Assembly: GCA_026129465.1 (NCBI GenBank)
Contig: JAHCIA010000001.1
Span: 1,249,964-1,313,963 of the forward strand
Source of the DNA: Flavobacteriales bacterium
Lineage (GTDB): Bacteria > Bacteroidota > Bacteroidia > Flavobacteriales_F > PHOS-HE28
Direction: 5' to 3'
Length of the DNA: 64,000 nucleotides
Part shown: one piece after another, positions 17,419-24,813 of the stretch
Layout of the letters: each line of letters begins with the position of its first letter
How positions within the stretch are numbered: position 1 is the stretch's first letter
The notes under the pieces: model-generated
Told to the model about the DNA's origin: nothing
Seen by the model: the letters and a program-made list of their open reading frames with translations, nothing else
Database searches by the model: none
Made by a program: the position numbers and the translations under genes

Positions 17419-17666
17419 TGACCTATCACGATCTCGCCTTCCATCCCGCACACAACCGCCATTGCCGCCTTCACTTCCATGACGGCAGCAGCGTGAGTGG
17501 TGTATTCAGCTCCTACTTTGATGACGAACCGGAGCGGCTGTATTTGGTGCGTTCCAATGACCTTATCGCCTTCAAGCCGCTCATGGAGTCCGGAGATGCC
17601 AAAGCCATGCGGCCGTATTGCATCCCGGTGGATCCGGCGTTGGTGAAGGATGTGGAGTTGCTCTAG
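17418..17666 (+). CDS. Small hypothetical protein (82 aa)
   Basis: Unrecognised soluble protein, His-rich at the N terminus (HDLAFHPAHNRHCRLHFHDG) and then beta-strand-like with alternating charges, reminiscent of small SH3-like or WYL-like folds, without a firm match. It overlaps the preceding gene by one base and precedes the HIRAN gene by 35 bp. The tight packing supports a four-gene unit from the Crp/Fnr-like gene onward. Confidence 0.5.
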   Translation: MTYHDLAFHPAHNRHCRLHFHDGSSVSGVFSSYFDDEPERLYLVRSNDLIAFKPLMESGDAKAMRPYCIPVDPALVKDVELL

Positions 17667-17701
17667 CTTGTGCCATCGTGCACAGCCGGCACAGCCCTGC
17701 C

Positions 17702-18298
17702 ATGGACCGCATCACCTTCCTCCGTTCCCTGCTGGGCAGCACCAGCCTGCTCACGCTGCCACCTTGGGAGCTGCTCCCGCCAGAGGAACAGGACCGCATG
17801 GCCTGGACCAAGGAGGCCCACCACATCTTCATCTACGATGCCTTCGTGCGCGGCTTCAGGCACCACCAGGGGCAGCAAGTGCTGGCCCGCATCAATGACC
17901 ACGACGACCTGGACCTGGTGCGGGAGTACGAAAACCCGCACGACGCCGATGCGGTGGCCATTTACTGGGAGGGCCACAAGCTGGGCTACCTGCCCATGGG
18001 GGAGAACCGCATGCTGGCCAACCTGATCGACCACGGCATGCTGCTGGCCGCCTATGTACTGTATACCGCAGCGGATGCGCCGCCTTGGGAGCAGTGCTTT
18101 GTAGGCGTGGAACTGCTGCTGCCCGGCAACCCCAGCTTCGATGACTACATCGACCACTACATGGAAAGACCGGATGCGGGCTACAAACTGCACCAACACT
18201 ACGGCGGTGAGGCATGCCCAGGTCCTACGCGGATCAAAGTGATCGATCCACCTGCCAAAAGAATGGATCCTCTTGATCCAAGGGATCGATCCATCTGA
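17702..18298 (+). CDS. HIRAN-domain protein (198 aa)
   Basis: The core around residues 45-110 (FIYDAFVRGFRHHQG, a strand, then EYENPHDADAVAIYWEGHKLGYLP) is a HIRAN domain: N-P-x-D-x-x-A-V followed by a G-x-x-x-G-Y-L/I-P turn. HIRAN domains bind DNA 3' ends or damaged DNA and occur alone in bacteria near repair and restriction genes. The ATG at 17702 is used. The last 19 codons (from 18241) lie inside the tandem-repeat array, so the C terminus is probably secondary and the ancestral stop lost. Confidence 0.75.
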   Translation: MDRITFLRSLLGSTSLLTLPPWELLPPEEQDRMAWTKEAHHIFIYDAFVRGFRHHQGQQVLARINDHDDLDLVREYENPHDADAVAIYWEGHKLGYLPMGENRMLANLIDHGMLLAAYVLYTAADAPPWEQCFVGVELLLPGNPSFDDYIDHYMERPDAGYKLHQHYGGEACPGPTRIKVIDPPAKRMDPLDPRDRSI

Positions 18299-18600
18299 CA
18301 GAAGAAGGGATCCACTTGATCAAAGGGGTCGATCCATGTGACAGCAGAAGGGATCCACCTGATCAAAGGGGTCGGTCCATTTGCCGGAAGAAGGGATCCA
18401 ATTGATCAAAGGGATCGATCCATCTGCCGGAATATGGGATCCACCTGATCATGTGTATCGATCCATCTGGCAAAAGAAGGGACCCACTTGATAGGTGATC
18501 GATCCATCTGGCAAGAGAAGGGATCCACTTGATCAAAGGGATCGATCCATCTGGCAAGAGAAGGGATCCACTTGATAGGTGATCGATCCATTTGCCGGAT
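18241..18600. repeat. Tandem array of a 43-bp GATC-rich unit
   Basis: Units begin at 18241, 18284, 18327, 18370, 18413, 18456, 18497, 18540 and 18581. The spacing is 43 bp, or 41 bp for the two units preceding 18497 and 18581. Each unit carries three self-complementary words: GATCGATC, GGATCC and TTGATCAA (or variants). The units are imperfect copies of one another with no unique spacers, so this is a minisatellite and not a CRISPR. Confidence 0.9.
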
Positions 18601-18782
18601 GAGCTTGGATTCAGGGCTACCCCGGCAGGCGCTTGCCGGTGGAGCATCCGCATGGCATGTCGAATTGCATCTGGCATGAACAGCACACCAACGAACCGGT
18701 CATGGCGGCTTGCTGACATGCCATTGGGGATCAAGGGGCGGGCAGCGCAAACCCTGGTGGGGCAGGCGCGTTGCAGGCCCCG

Positions 18783-18968
18783 CGCAACGCCCCCGGCCTG
18801 GACCGTAGCCAGCAGGGCACACGCGGCGATGCCATCCTCTCCGAACATGATGCCGGGCTGCGCCCGATCATGACGCCGGAGCAGTAGGTGAAATAAAAGT
18901 CCTTCTTGCGCATCCGCCGCGTGGAAGGAACCCCTGAACAGCTGTGCAAGGCAGCAGCCGATCGGTGA
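18783..18968 (+). pseudogene. Decayed 3' half of an LTPEQ (Spy-like) gene
   Basis: The reading frame gives RNAPGLDRSQQGTRGDAILS...IMTPEQ-stop-VK-stop-KSFLRIRRVEGTPEQ, aligning codon for codon with the second half of the intact protein at 9009-9497. The two Tyr codons of LTPEQYEKY have become TAG and TAA. The 5' half is missing. It lies just upstream of the right direct repeat, exactly as the intact gene lies just upstream of the left one. The rest of 18601-18782 shows no gene. Confidence 0.8.
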
Positions 18969-19008
18969 ACCTTGTTCCGGACCACCAGATGCAGGTCGCG
19001 CATTTCGC

Positions 19009-19096
19009 GGCGCGTCCTTGTTTCCGCCCATGTCATTCCCCCGCTAACTTGTGCGCCACCTGCCCATGTGGGAACATCTGGACATCTGGCTGCTGC
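19009..19096. repeat. Right 88-bp direct repeat flanking the island
   Basis: Partner of 9539-9626, with a single mismatch. Here the repeat runs on into the intact Na/Pi cotransporter gene, and it contains CTAACTTG, a plausible -7 promoter element of the TAnnTTTG type, 18-25 bp before the ATG. Confidence 0.9.
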
Positions 19097-20775
19097 TCGC
19101 CGGGCTGGGCATTTTCCTCTTCGGCATACGGCTCATTGAGGATTCCATCGCCAAACTTGGCGGCCGGAGCTTCAAGCGGCTGGTGCGTGAAGGCACCAGC
19201 ACGCGCGGCAGGGCCATCGCCACGGGCACTGTGGCCACCGCCCTGCTGCAGAGCAGCTCGGCCGTCACCCTCATGGTGCTCGCTTTCGTGGGGGCGGGCA
19301 TCGTCACCTTGGAAAGCGGCATCGGCGTGGTGCTGGGCAGCAACATCGGCACCACGGCCACCAGCTGGATCGTGGCCACCATCGGCTTCAAGCTGGATAT
19401 CGAGCAACTCGCACTGCCCTTCATCGGCGTGGGCGGCCTTGTCCTCATCTTCCTGGGCAAGTCACCACGGTACAGCCAGGTGAGCCACCTGCTGGTGGGC
19501 TTCGGGTTCCTCTTCCTGGGCCTGGATCAGATGAAGGACAGTGTATCCGCCTTCGCCGAGGACTTCGACCCCTCCCTGCTCGTGAACGCCAGGCCCTGGG
19601 TCTTCCTGCTCATGGGCCTGGTGCTCACCGCCGCGATGCAGAGCAGCTCGGCCACCGTGGCCATACTGCTCACCGCGCTTTACGCCGGGGTATTCGATTT
19701 CCGGGAGGGCGCCCTCGCGATCATCGGCAGCAACGTGGGCACCACCATCACGGTCTTCCTCGGGGCGCTGGGCGGCACCGTGGTGAAGAAACGGCTGGCG
19801 TGGTCGCACCTCTCCTTCAACACCTTCGCCGCGGTGATCGCGCTGGCAGGGCTCTCCATCTATCTGCGTGCGGTGTCCTTCGTCCTGGGCGAGGGCTTCG
19901 ACCCGGTGATGGGCCTGGCCCTCTTCCACACCTTGTTCAATCTGGTGGGCGTGCTGGTCTTCCTGCCTTTCGTCACTTGGTTCTCCGGGTGGATCAAGCG
20001 CGCGATACCGGAGAAGGAGGAGCAACGCACACGGTTCATTGGCCGCACGGTGCCCGATGTGCCGGAGGCCGCCATCACCGGTGTGCGCAACGAAGTGCGC
20101 CAGCTGCTGCTGGAAACGATCGGCTTCCACCTCGATCTGGTCGGTATCGAGAAAAAGCTGGTGCTGCCGGACGGGGCGCAACTGATGGAACAGGAGGACC
20201 ATGCCACCTACCAGGAACATTACACCGCGCTGAAACTGCTTCAGGCCGACATCATCACCTTCGTCACGCAGGTGGAGAAGCATGAACTCACCGAGGCGGA
20301 ATCACACGAGTTGAACCGGATGGTACATGCCGCGCGCCTGGCCTTGTACGCGGCCAAGAATCTCAAGGACGTGAAGGGCAACATCGACGGTTTCGAGGAC
20401 ACCAGCGCCTTCCTGGACCGCTTCCATGCCATGCTGCGCAAGCGGATGATGGTCTCCCACATGCGCATCGCGAAGGTGCTGGAGGACGGCGAGCCGCATG
20501 ATGACGTCACCGAGCTCGCCGCCATCATGCGTGTGCTGGAACAGGCTGATGCGAACGGCATGCGCGAAGTGAACATCGCCGCGCGCGAGGGCCATCTGCG
20601 GAGCATCGACCTCAGCACCGCGCAACTGGTGAACCGCGCCATTTCGCGCAGCACGCACGATCTGGCCCTGGCCGCGGCGGAGCTTGTGCTGCCACCCGCG
20701 GAATACCACACCTTGGAGCGGATGCAGGAAGTGGAGGAGGCCATCGGTGGTGCGGACGCCCGGCTGGATGCTTGA
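19066..20775 (+). CDS. Na/Pi cotransporter family protein (569 aa)
   Basis: An inner-membrane Na+-dependent phosphate carrier. It has the two inverted-repeat signatures QSSSAVT (near residue 65) and QSSSATV (near 195), each followed by a GSN-x-GTT motif (GSNIGTT, GSNVGTT), and eight or more hydrophobic segments in the first 320 residues. The C-terminal 230 residues are helical and PhoU-like, as in the longer NptA/YjbB-type proteins. The ATG at 19066 is used; a GTG at 19051 is possible. Its first codons and promoter are duplicated at the far end of the island. Confidence 0.9.
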   Translation: MWEHLDIWLLLAGLGIFLFGIRLIEDSIAKLGGRSFKRLVREGTSTRGRAIATGTVATALLQSSSAVTLMVLAFVGAGIVTLESGIGVVLGSNIGTTATSWIVATIGFKLDIEQLALPFIGVGGLVLIFLGKSPRYSQVSHLLVGFGFLFLGLDQMKDSVSAFAEDFDPSLLVNARPWVFLLMGLVLTAAMQSSSATVAILLTALYAGVFDFREGALAIIGSNVGTTITVFLGALGGTVVKKRLAWSHLSFNTFAAVIALAGLSIYLRAVSFVLGEGFDPVMGLALFHTLFNLVGVLVFLPFVTWFSGWIKRAIPEKEEQRTRFIGRTVPDVPEAAITGVRNEVRQLLLETIGFHLDLVGIEKKLVLPDGAQLMEQEDHATYQEHYTALKLLQADIITFVTQVEKHELTEAESHELNRMVHAARLALYAAKNLKDVKGNIDGFEDTSAFLDRFHAMLRKRMMVSHMRIAKVLEDGEPHDDVTELAAIMRVLEQADANGMREVNIAAREGHLRSIDLSTAQLVNRAISRSTHDLALAAAELVLPPAEYHTLERMQEVEEAIGGADARLDA

Positions 20776-20843
20776 CATTTCTTGGCATTTCGGGATCGAA
20801 CCTTGCCACAGGCAGCGGGTCGTACAACCAAAACCAAAGGACC

Positions 20844-21281
20844 ATGAAGAACTGGAACAGAATGATGGGGCACCTGCTGGTGGCGGGTTCCCTGTTGGTG
20901 GGCACCGCCGCGTTCGCGCAGGACACCTCGAAGCCCATGCACAAGGGCAAGGACTTCGAAACGCGCCTGGCCCGGATGACCGAGCAATTGTCGCTGAGCG
21001 AGGACCAGACGGCCAGGATGCGCGCGATCCACGCGGACCATGCGCGGCGCATGGCGGATGTGCGCAAGATGGAGGACGAGGCGGAACGCCAGGCCGCGAT
21101 GAAGGAATTGCGCAACGCGAAACACGATGCGATGCAGGCCGTGCTAACCCCGGAGCAGAAAGCACGCAAGGAACAGTTGAAGGCCGAGCGCAGGGCCGCG
21201 CATGAAAAGGGCGACGGCCAACGCAAGGGCCACCAGCACGGCGGCCACCGGCACAAGGGCGGCAAGCCCGTTGATCGCTGA
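20844..21281 (+). CDS. LTPEQ-motif exported protein, His-rich tail (145 aa)
   Basis: Signal peptide of about 26 residues ending AAFAQ, then a long charged helical region with LSLSEDQTARM and VLTPEQKARKE, the paired LTxxQ motifs of Spy/CpxP-like proteins. The last 30 residues are a His/Gly/Lys-rich tail (HQHGGHRHKGG) that could bind metal. It follows the Na/Pi gene by 68 bp on the same strand. Confidence 0.75.
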   Translation: MKNWNRMMGHLLVAGSLLVGTAAFAQDTSKPMHKGKDFETRLARMTEQLSLSEDQTARMRAIHADHARRMADVRKMEDEAERQAAMKELRNAKHDAMQAVLTPEQKARKEQLKAERRAAHEKGDGQRKGHQHGGHRHKGGKPVDR

Positions 21282-21310
21282 CAGCGGAGGCCCCCGGCTA
21301 TATTGCCGCC

Positions 21311-22819
21311 ATGTGGGCCCTGCTCCCCTTCATGGCGATGGTGGCCTTGGTGGCCACGCAGTTGCGGCGGGACCATCGCATCGTATCACGCATCCACCGA
21401 TCCGGCGTGCTTGGTCCTCCCACCAGGCGCGCCGGCCTGGTGTTCGCCCTGCTCATCGTGGTGCCGGTGGTCTTCGTGCGGTACAGCGGACTCGAAGGGA
21501 TTCTCGCGGGTATCTCCTGGATGGCCATGACGGTCAACGTCGTCGTCTCCTTCCTGATCTCCTACACCTGGTACCGCTACCTCACCTGGCTCGATCCCTT
21601 CGCCCATGAGGGATGGGGCTGGGTGCTGGCCACCTTCCTTCTGGGCTGTGTGGTGGTGCCGCTGGTATTCCCGCTGCGCGAAATGGCCGAGAGCGGCCTG
21701 GGGCTTCGGCTGGATGGCACACTGTGGAACGACTGGTGGTATTGCTTCATCGCCATCGGCCTCACGGAGGAGATCGTGAAGCTCATACCCCTGGTGGCCA
21801 TCCTGCTGTTCACCAAGCAGGCCGACGAACCCTTCGACCTGATCCTCTACGGCAGCATCAGCGCGCTGGCCTTCGCCTTTGTGGAGAACGTGGACTACCT
21901 GGGCGGATCCGAACTCTTCGCCGTGGGTGGACGAACGCTCTACGCCAGTGTGGCGCACATGTTCTTCACCTCCATTGTGGCCTACGCCATCGCCATCGCC
22001 CGGCACCGCGGCCGCTCCACGGTACTCGCTGGTGCCGCGGCCTTGCTGCTGGCCGCCATGGCGCATGGCTTTTACGATCTGTGGCTCATGGCGCCCGACC
22101 GCCCCTACCTCATCACCCTGCTTTTCCTGCTGGCCAGCATGCATCTGTGGGTGGCCATGAAGACCAACCTCGTGAACCTCTCGCCACACTACCAGGAACA
22201 CATGGTGCCGAAGCCCACGATGTTCCGCTACCGCATCATCAATGCGCTGCTGGCGATCTTCCTGTTCACCTATGTGATGAAGTTCCTGCTCACTGATCGC
22301 CACGCCGCCCAGGCCTTGCTGCTGGTGCAGGGTGGCACCATGGGCGCCACGCTGCTCTATCTGGCGGTGAGCTTCAGTTCCTTCCGCTTCATACCCGGCT
22401 ACATCGGCCCGCTGCGCCCCAAAGGCGGCCTGTGGCGCATGCTGCTGCCGGTGACCAACTGGGGCGAGGACCTCACGGGCAGGGAATTGCTGCTGCGGAT
22501 CCCGGAGAAACGCTCCGATGTGCGGCACTACATGCCGTTGCACCGCATGCTGCCATTGCGCGGCCGATTGCGCCAACGCGTGGTGCTGGGCGATGACCGT
22601 GACTGGTACCTCTTCCGGCCCGAGCGGCCCATTCCCTTCGATGGGGCGTTCGGCGAGGCGCTGCTGATCCGCCCGCACGCCACCAACGACACGATCCCCG
22701 ATGACCGCTACGTGGTGGTGGTGGCGATGGTATTCCGCCATACGCCCATGCTGGCGGCCGGTACCGCGCGTGTTGACGAACTGGAGTTCGCCGGATACGT
22801 CCACGGCAAACTGGGCTGA
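21311..22819 (+). CDS. PrsW-family intramembrane protease with C-terminal extension (502 aa)
   Basis: A multi-pass membrane protein carrying the PrsW/CAAX-related glutamic protease motifs in order: TEEIVKLIPL (near residue 155), FAFVENVDYL (near 195), HMFFTSI (near 215) and AHGFYDLWL (near 255). The paired Glu and the two His residues are the expected catalytic set. Families such as PrsW cleave anti-sigma factors or other single-pass proteins. The last 170 residues form a mostly soluble domain beyond the usual PrsW length; its role is unknown. Confidence 0.8.
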   Translation: MWALLPFMAMVALVATQLRRDHRIVSRIHRSGVLGPPTRRAGLVFALLIVVPVVFVRYSGLEGILAGISWMAMTVNVVVSFLISYTWYRYLTWLDPFAHEGWGWVLATFLLGCVVVPLVFPLREMAESGLGLRLDGTLWNDWWYCFIAIGLTEEIVKLIPLVAILLFTKQADEPFDLILYGSISALAFAFVENVDYLGGSELFAVGGRTLYASVAHMFFTSIVAYAIAIARHRGRSTVLAGAAALLLAAMAHGFYDLWLMAPDRPYLITLLFLLASMHLWVAMKTNLVNLSPHYQEHMVPKPTMFRYRIINALLAIFLFTYVMKFLLTDRHAAQALLLVQGGTMGATLLYLAVSFSSFRFIPGYIGPLRPKGGLWRMLLPVTNWGEDLTGRELLLRIPEKRSDVRHYMPLHRMLPLRGRLRQRVVLGDDRDWYLFRPERPIPFDGAFGEALLIRPHATNDTIPDDRYVVVVAMVFRHTPMLAAGTARVDELEFAGYVHGKLG

Positions 22820-22834
22820 TCGGAGGGCCTGAAT

Positions 22835-23314
22835 CTATTGCGGCTGGTCGAAGCGTACATCCACCTCGCGCCACACCTTCACCGGCCTGCCATCCTGCGA
22901 GCCAGGCTTCCAGCGTGGCATGGCGCCCACCACGCGCAGGGCTTCCTCATCGCACCCGTATCCCAGTCCACGCTTCACGCGCGTCTCCAGGATCTCGCCC
23001 TTCTCCCCCACCACGAATGCCACGCGCACCGCGCCGACCATCTGCGCATCGCGGAATGCCGGCGGCACCCGGGTGTTCTTCGCCAGGTAGCGCTGGATGG
23101 CCTTGGCACCACCGGGGAACTCGGGCATGCGCTCCACGCGCAGATACACGCGCGATGTGTCCTCCACCATCTGGGGACCCGGAATGGGCAGGTGGATCTC
23201 CGGGCGCATCACTTCACGGCCCTTGCCCGAGGCCTGCTTCAGATCCTTGACGCTCTCCTGGGACAATGCACCAAGTGGTGCGAGCAAAAGAAGGAACATG
23301 CATGACCGTGACAT
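22835..23314 (-). CDS. TonB C-terminal domain protein (159 aa)
   Basis: A short N-terminal signal (MSRSCMFLLLLAPLGALSQ) is followed by a linker and a C-terminal TonB/TolA-like fold. The fold is recognised by FPGGAKAIQRYLAKNTRVP, then VRVAFVVGEKGEI and a final MPRWKPGSQDGRPVKV, typical of the Bacteroidota 'energy transducer TonB' family. It lacks the usual long N-terminal anchor, so it may be a secreted or periplasmic TonB-like protein and not a motor partner. It is divergent from tryptophan dioxygenase. Confidence 0.8.
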   Translation of the reverse strand: MSRSCMFLLLLAPLGALSQESVKDLKQASGKGREVMRPEIHLPIPGPQMVEDTSRVYLRVERMPEFPGGAKAIQRYLAKNTRVPPAFRDAQMVGAVRVAFVVGEKGEILETRVKRGLGYGCDEEALRVVGAMPRWKPGSQDGRPVKVWREVDVRFDQPQ

Positions 23315-23380
23315 GGACGCGAATTTATCGGTGCACAAGGCAAGTACCGGACCGCACCGGAACGCGGGGCCTCCCGGACG

Positions 23381-24457
23381 ATGAGCGGCATCAAGCTGGC
23401 GGCGACAAGGCCCGGCTACATTTGGCCCGCGCCCCATGTGGCGCACGAGCCCATGAGCAACGTGTACTACCCCGACTACCTGCAGCTGGACAAGATCCTT
23501 GGCGCGCAGGCCCCCGAGAGCGACAAGCTCGGCGTGGAAGCCCATGATGAAATGCTGTTCATCATCGTGCACCAGGCCTATGAGCTCTGGTTCAAACAGG
23601 TGCTCCATGAGGTGGGCAGCGTGATCGGCATGTTCGCCGACGGCCATGTGGACGACAACGCCGGGGAACTCTCCATCGCGGTACACCGGTTGGAACGCGT
23701 CAAGACCATTCTGGGCCTGCTCGTGCACCAGATGGATGTGCTGGAGACCATGACCCCGCTGGATTTCCTGGACTTCCGCGATCTGCTGCGCCCGGCGAGC
23801 GGCTTCCAGAGCATGCAGTTCAAGGTGGTCGAGGCGAAGCTCGGTCTGCGCATGGAGGACCGATTCGGCAGGCAGTACTACACCAGCCAGCTGCGGCCCG
23901 AGCACAAGGCGGAGATCGAGGCGCTGGAGCAGGAACCCACCCTGGTGGACCTTGTGAACGGCTGGCTGGAACGCATGCCCTTCCTCGATGCGCGCTATTG
24001 GTCCGCCGATGAGGATCCCTTCTTCGATCGGCTGGAGCGCATCTACACCGATACGCTGGTGGCCGGCGAGGAGAAGAACGCCCAACTCTGGCGGAACATC
24101 TTCGTGGAAGGTGACACGCCACGCCGGCTCTCCCCCGCGGCCTGCCGCAGCGCGTTGTTCATCATGCTCTATCGCGACGAGCCGCTGCTGCAGATGCCCT
24201 TCCGCTTCCTGCAAGTGCTGCTGGACATCGACGCGGGCATGGCCCAATGGCGATCGCGGCACATCGACGTGGTGCACCGCATGATCGGCCTGCGCATGGG
24301 CACCGGAGGCAGCACCGGCAGCGGCTACCTCAAGGGCGCCAAGGACAGCCACTACATCTTCAAGGACATCGCCGACCTGAGCAGTTTCCTATTCGAACGC
24401 CGCAAGCTGCCGGCCCTGCCGGAAGCGGTGCGGCACGCCGTGCGCTTCCGGTCCTAG
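23381..24457 (+). CDS. kynA: Tryptophan 2,3-dioxygenase (358 aa)
   Basis: A cytosolic haem enzyme that opens the indole ring of tryptophan to N-formylkynurenine, the first step of the kynurenine route. The family signature FIIVHQAYELWFKQ is near residue 60, and the proximal haem ligand is a His in the SRHIDVVHRMIGLRMGTGG region near residue 300. The next segment, TGSGYLKGAK, is also conserved. Length matches the bacterial family. No other kynurenine genes are in the window, so the pathway must be completed elsewhere. Confidence 0.92.
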   Translation: MSGIKLAATRPGYIWPAPHVAHEPMSNVYYPDYLQLDKILGAQAPESDKLGVEAHDEMLFIIVHQAYELWFKQVLHEVGSVIGMFADGHVDDNAGELSIAVHRLERVKTILGLLVHQMDVLETMTPLDFLDFRDLLRPASGFQSMQFKVVEAKLGLRMEDRFGRQYYTSQLRPEHKAEIEALEQEPTLVDLVNGWLERMPFLDARYWSADEDPFFDRLERIYTDTLVAGEEKNAQLWRNIFVEGDTPRRLSPAACRSALFIMLYRDEPLLQMPFRFLQVLLDIDAGMAQWRSRHIDVVHRMIGLRMGTGGSTGSGYLKGAKDSHYIFKDIADLSSFLFERRKLPALPEAVRHAVRFRS

Positions 24458-24463
24458 CGCCCA

Positions 24464-24482
24464 CGTTCAGCTCAGCTGAACG
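24464..24482. terminator. Palindrome at convergent gene ends
   Basis: A perfect 9-bp inverted repeat (CGTTCAGCT / AGCTGAACG) around one central base, overlapping the stop codon of the minus-strand gene at 24472. It could be a short terminator, although the one-base loop is tight. Confidence 0.35.
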
Positions 24483-24813
24483 CGTTGCGCACGCGATCGC
24501 CCAGCAGTGCGCCCAGGCCGGCGAGCAGCGCTCCCAGTGCGGCGGTGATCAACACCATGCCGGTTGCACCGGTGCCGAAGAACTGACCGATGCGTGTGGC
24601 CAGAATCGAAGCGTTGGCACTGTCGATATGCCAAGCCAGACCACCCCAGAGCAGCGCACCTGCCAGAAGGCCCGCCAACAGTGAACGCCAGCCGCCGGGA
24701 TGGACGAGGAAACCAACGGCCGCAGCGGCGATGGACAGGCTCCAGAACGGCAGGAACAGGCCCAGCAGCCAGGCCAGGGTGATGATGGCCACGAAGGTGA
24801 GCGGCGTTCTCAT
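24472..24813 (-). CDS. Small membrane protein (113 aa)
   Basis: Three to four hydrophobic helices cover most of the protein (for example LTFVAIITLAWLLGLFLPFW and MVLITAALGALLAGLGALLG), with a short soluble loop. I do not recognise a family. Its start overlaps the end of the penicillin-acylase-like gene by four bases (ATGA), so it is the last gene of a three-gene minus-strand operon with the acylase and the beta-CASP nuclease. Confidence 0.7.
   Translation of the reverse strand: MRTPLTFVAIITLAWLLGLFLPFWSLSIAAAAVGFLVHPGGWRSLLAGLLAGALLWGGLAWHIDSANASILATRIGQFFGTGATGMVLITAALGALLAGLGALLGDRVRNAFS

Larger units (their letters stand above)
9627..19008. mobile_element. Accessory (defence-type) island between direct repeats
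   Basis: About 9.4 kb bounded by the two copies of an 88-bp repeat. Recombination between the repeats would join the intact LTPEQ gene directly to the intact Na/Pi gene, which looks like the uninterrupted chromosome. Cargo: a DUF1828/1829 operon, two unrecognised genes, an MmeI-family enzyme plus the remnant of another, a Crp/Fnr-like regulator, small proteins, a HIRAN protein and repeats. No integrase or transposase is visible, so the mechanism is inferred and the class of element is open. Confidence 0.65.

Noticed and set aside
18241-18600. Regular repeats that might be a CRISPR array
   Set aside because: The whole 43-bp unit repeats; there are no unique spacers and no cas genes nearby.
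18363-19031. Long minus-strand reading frame through the tandem repeats (222 codons)
   Set aside because: It exists because the repeat is open in several frames. It crosses the pseudogene and shows no protein-family pattern.
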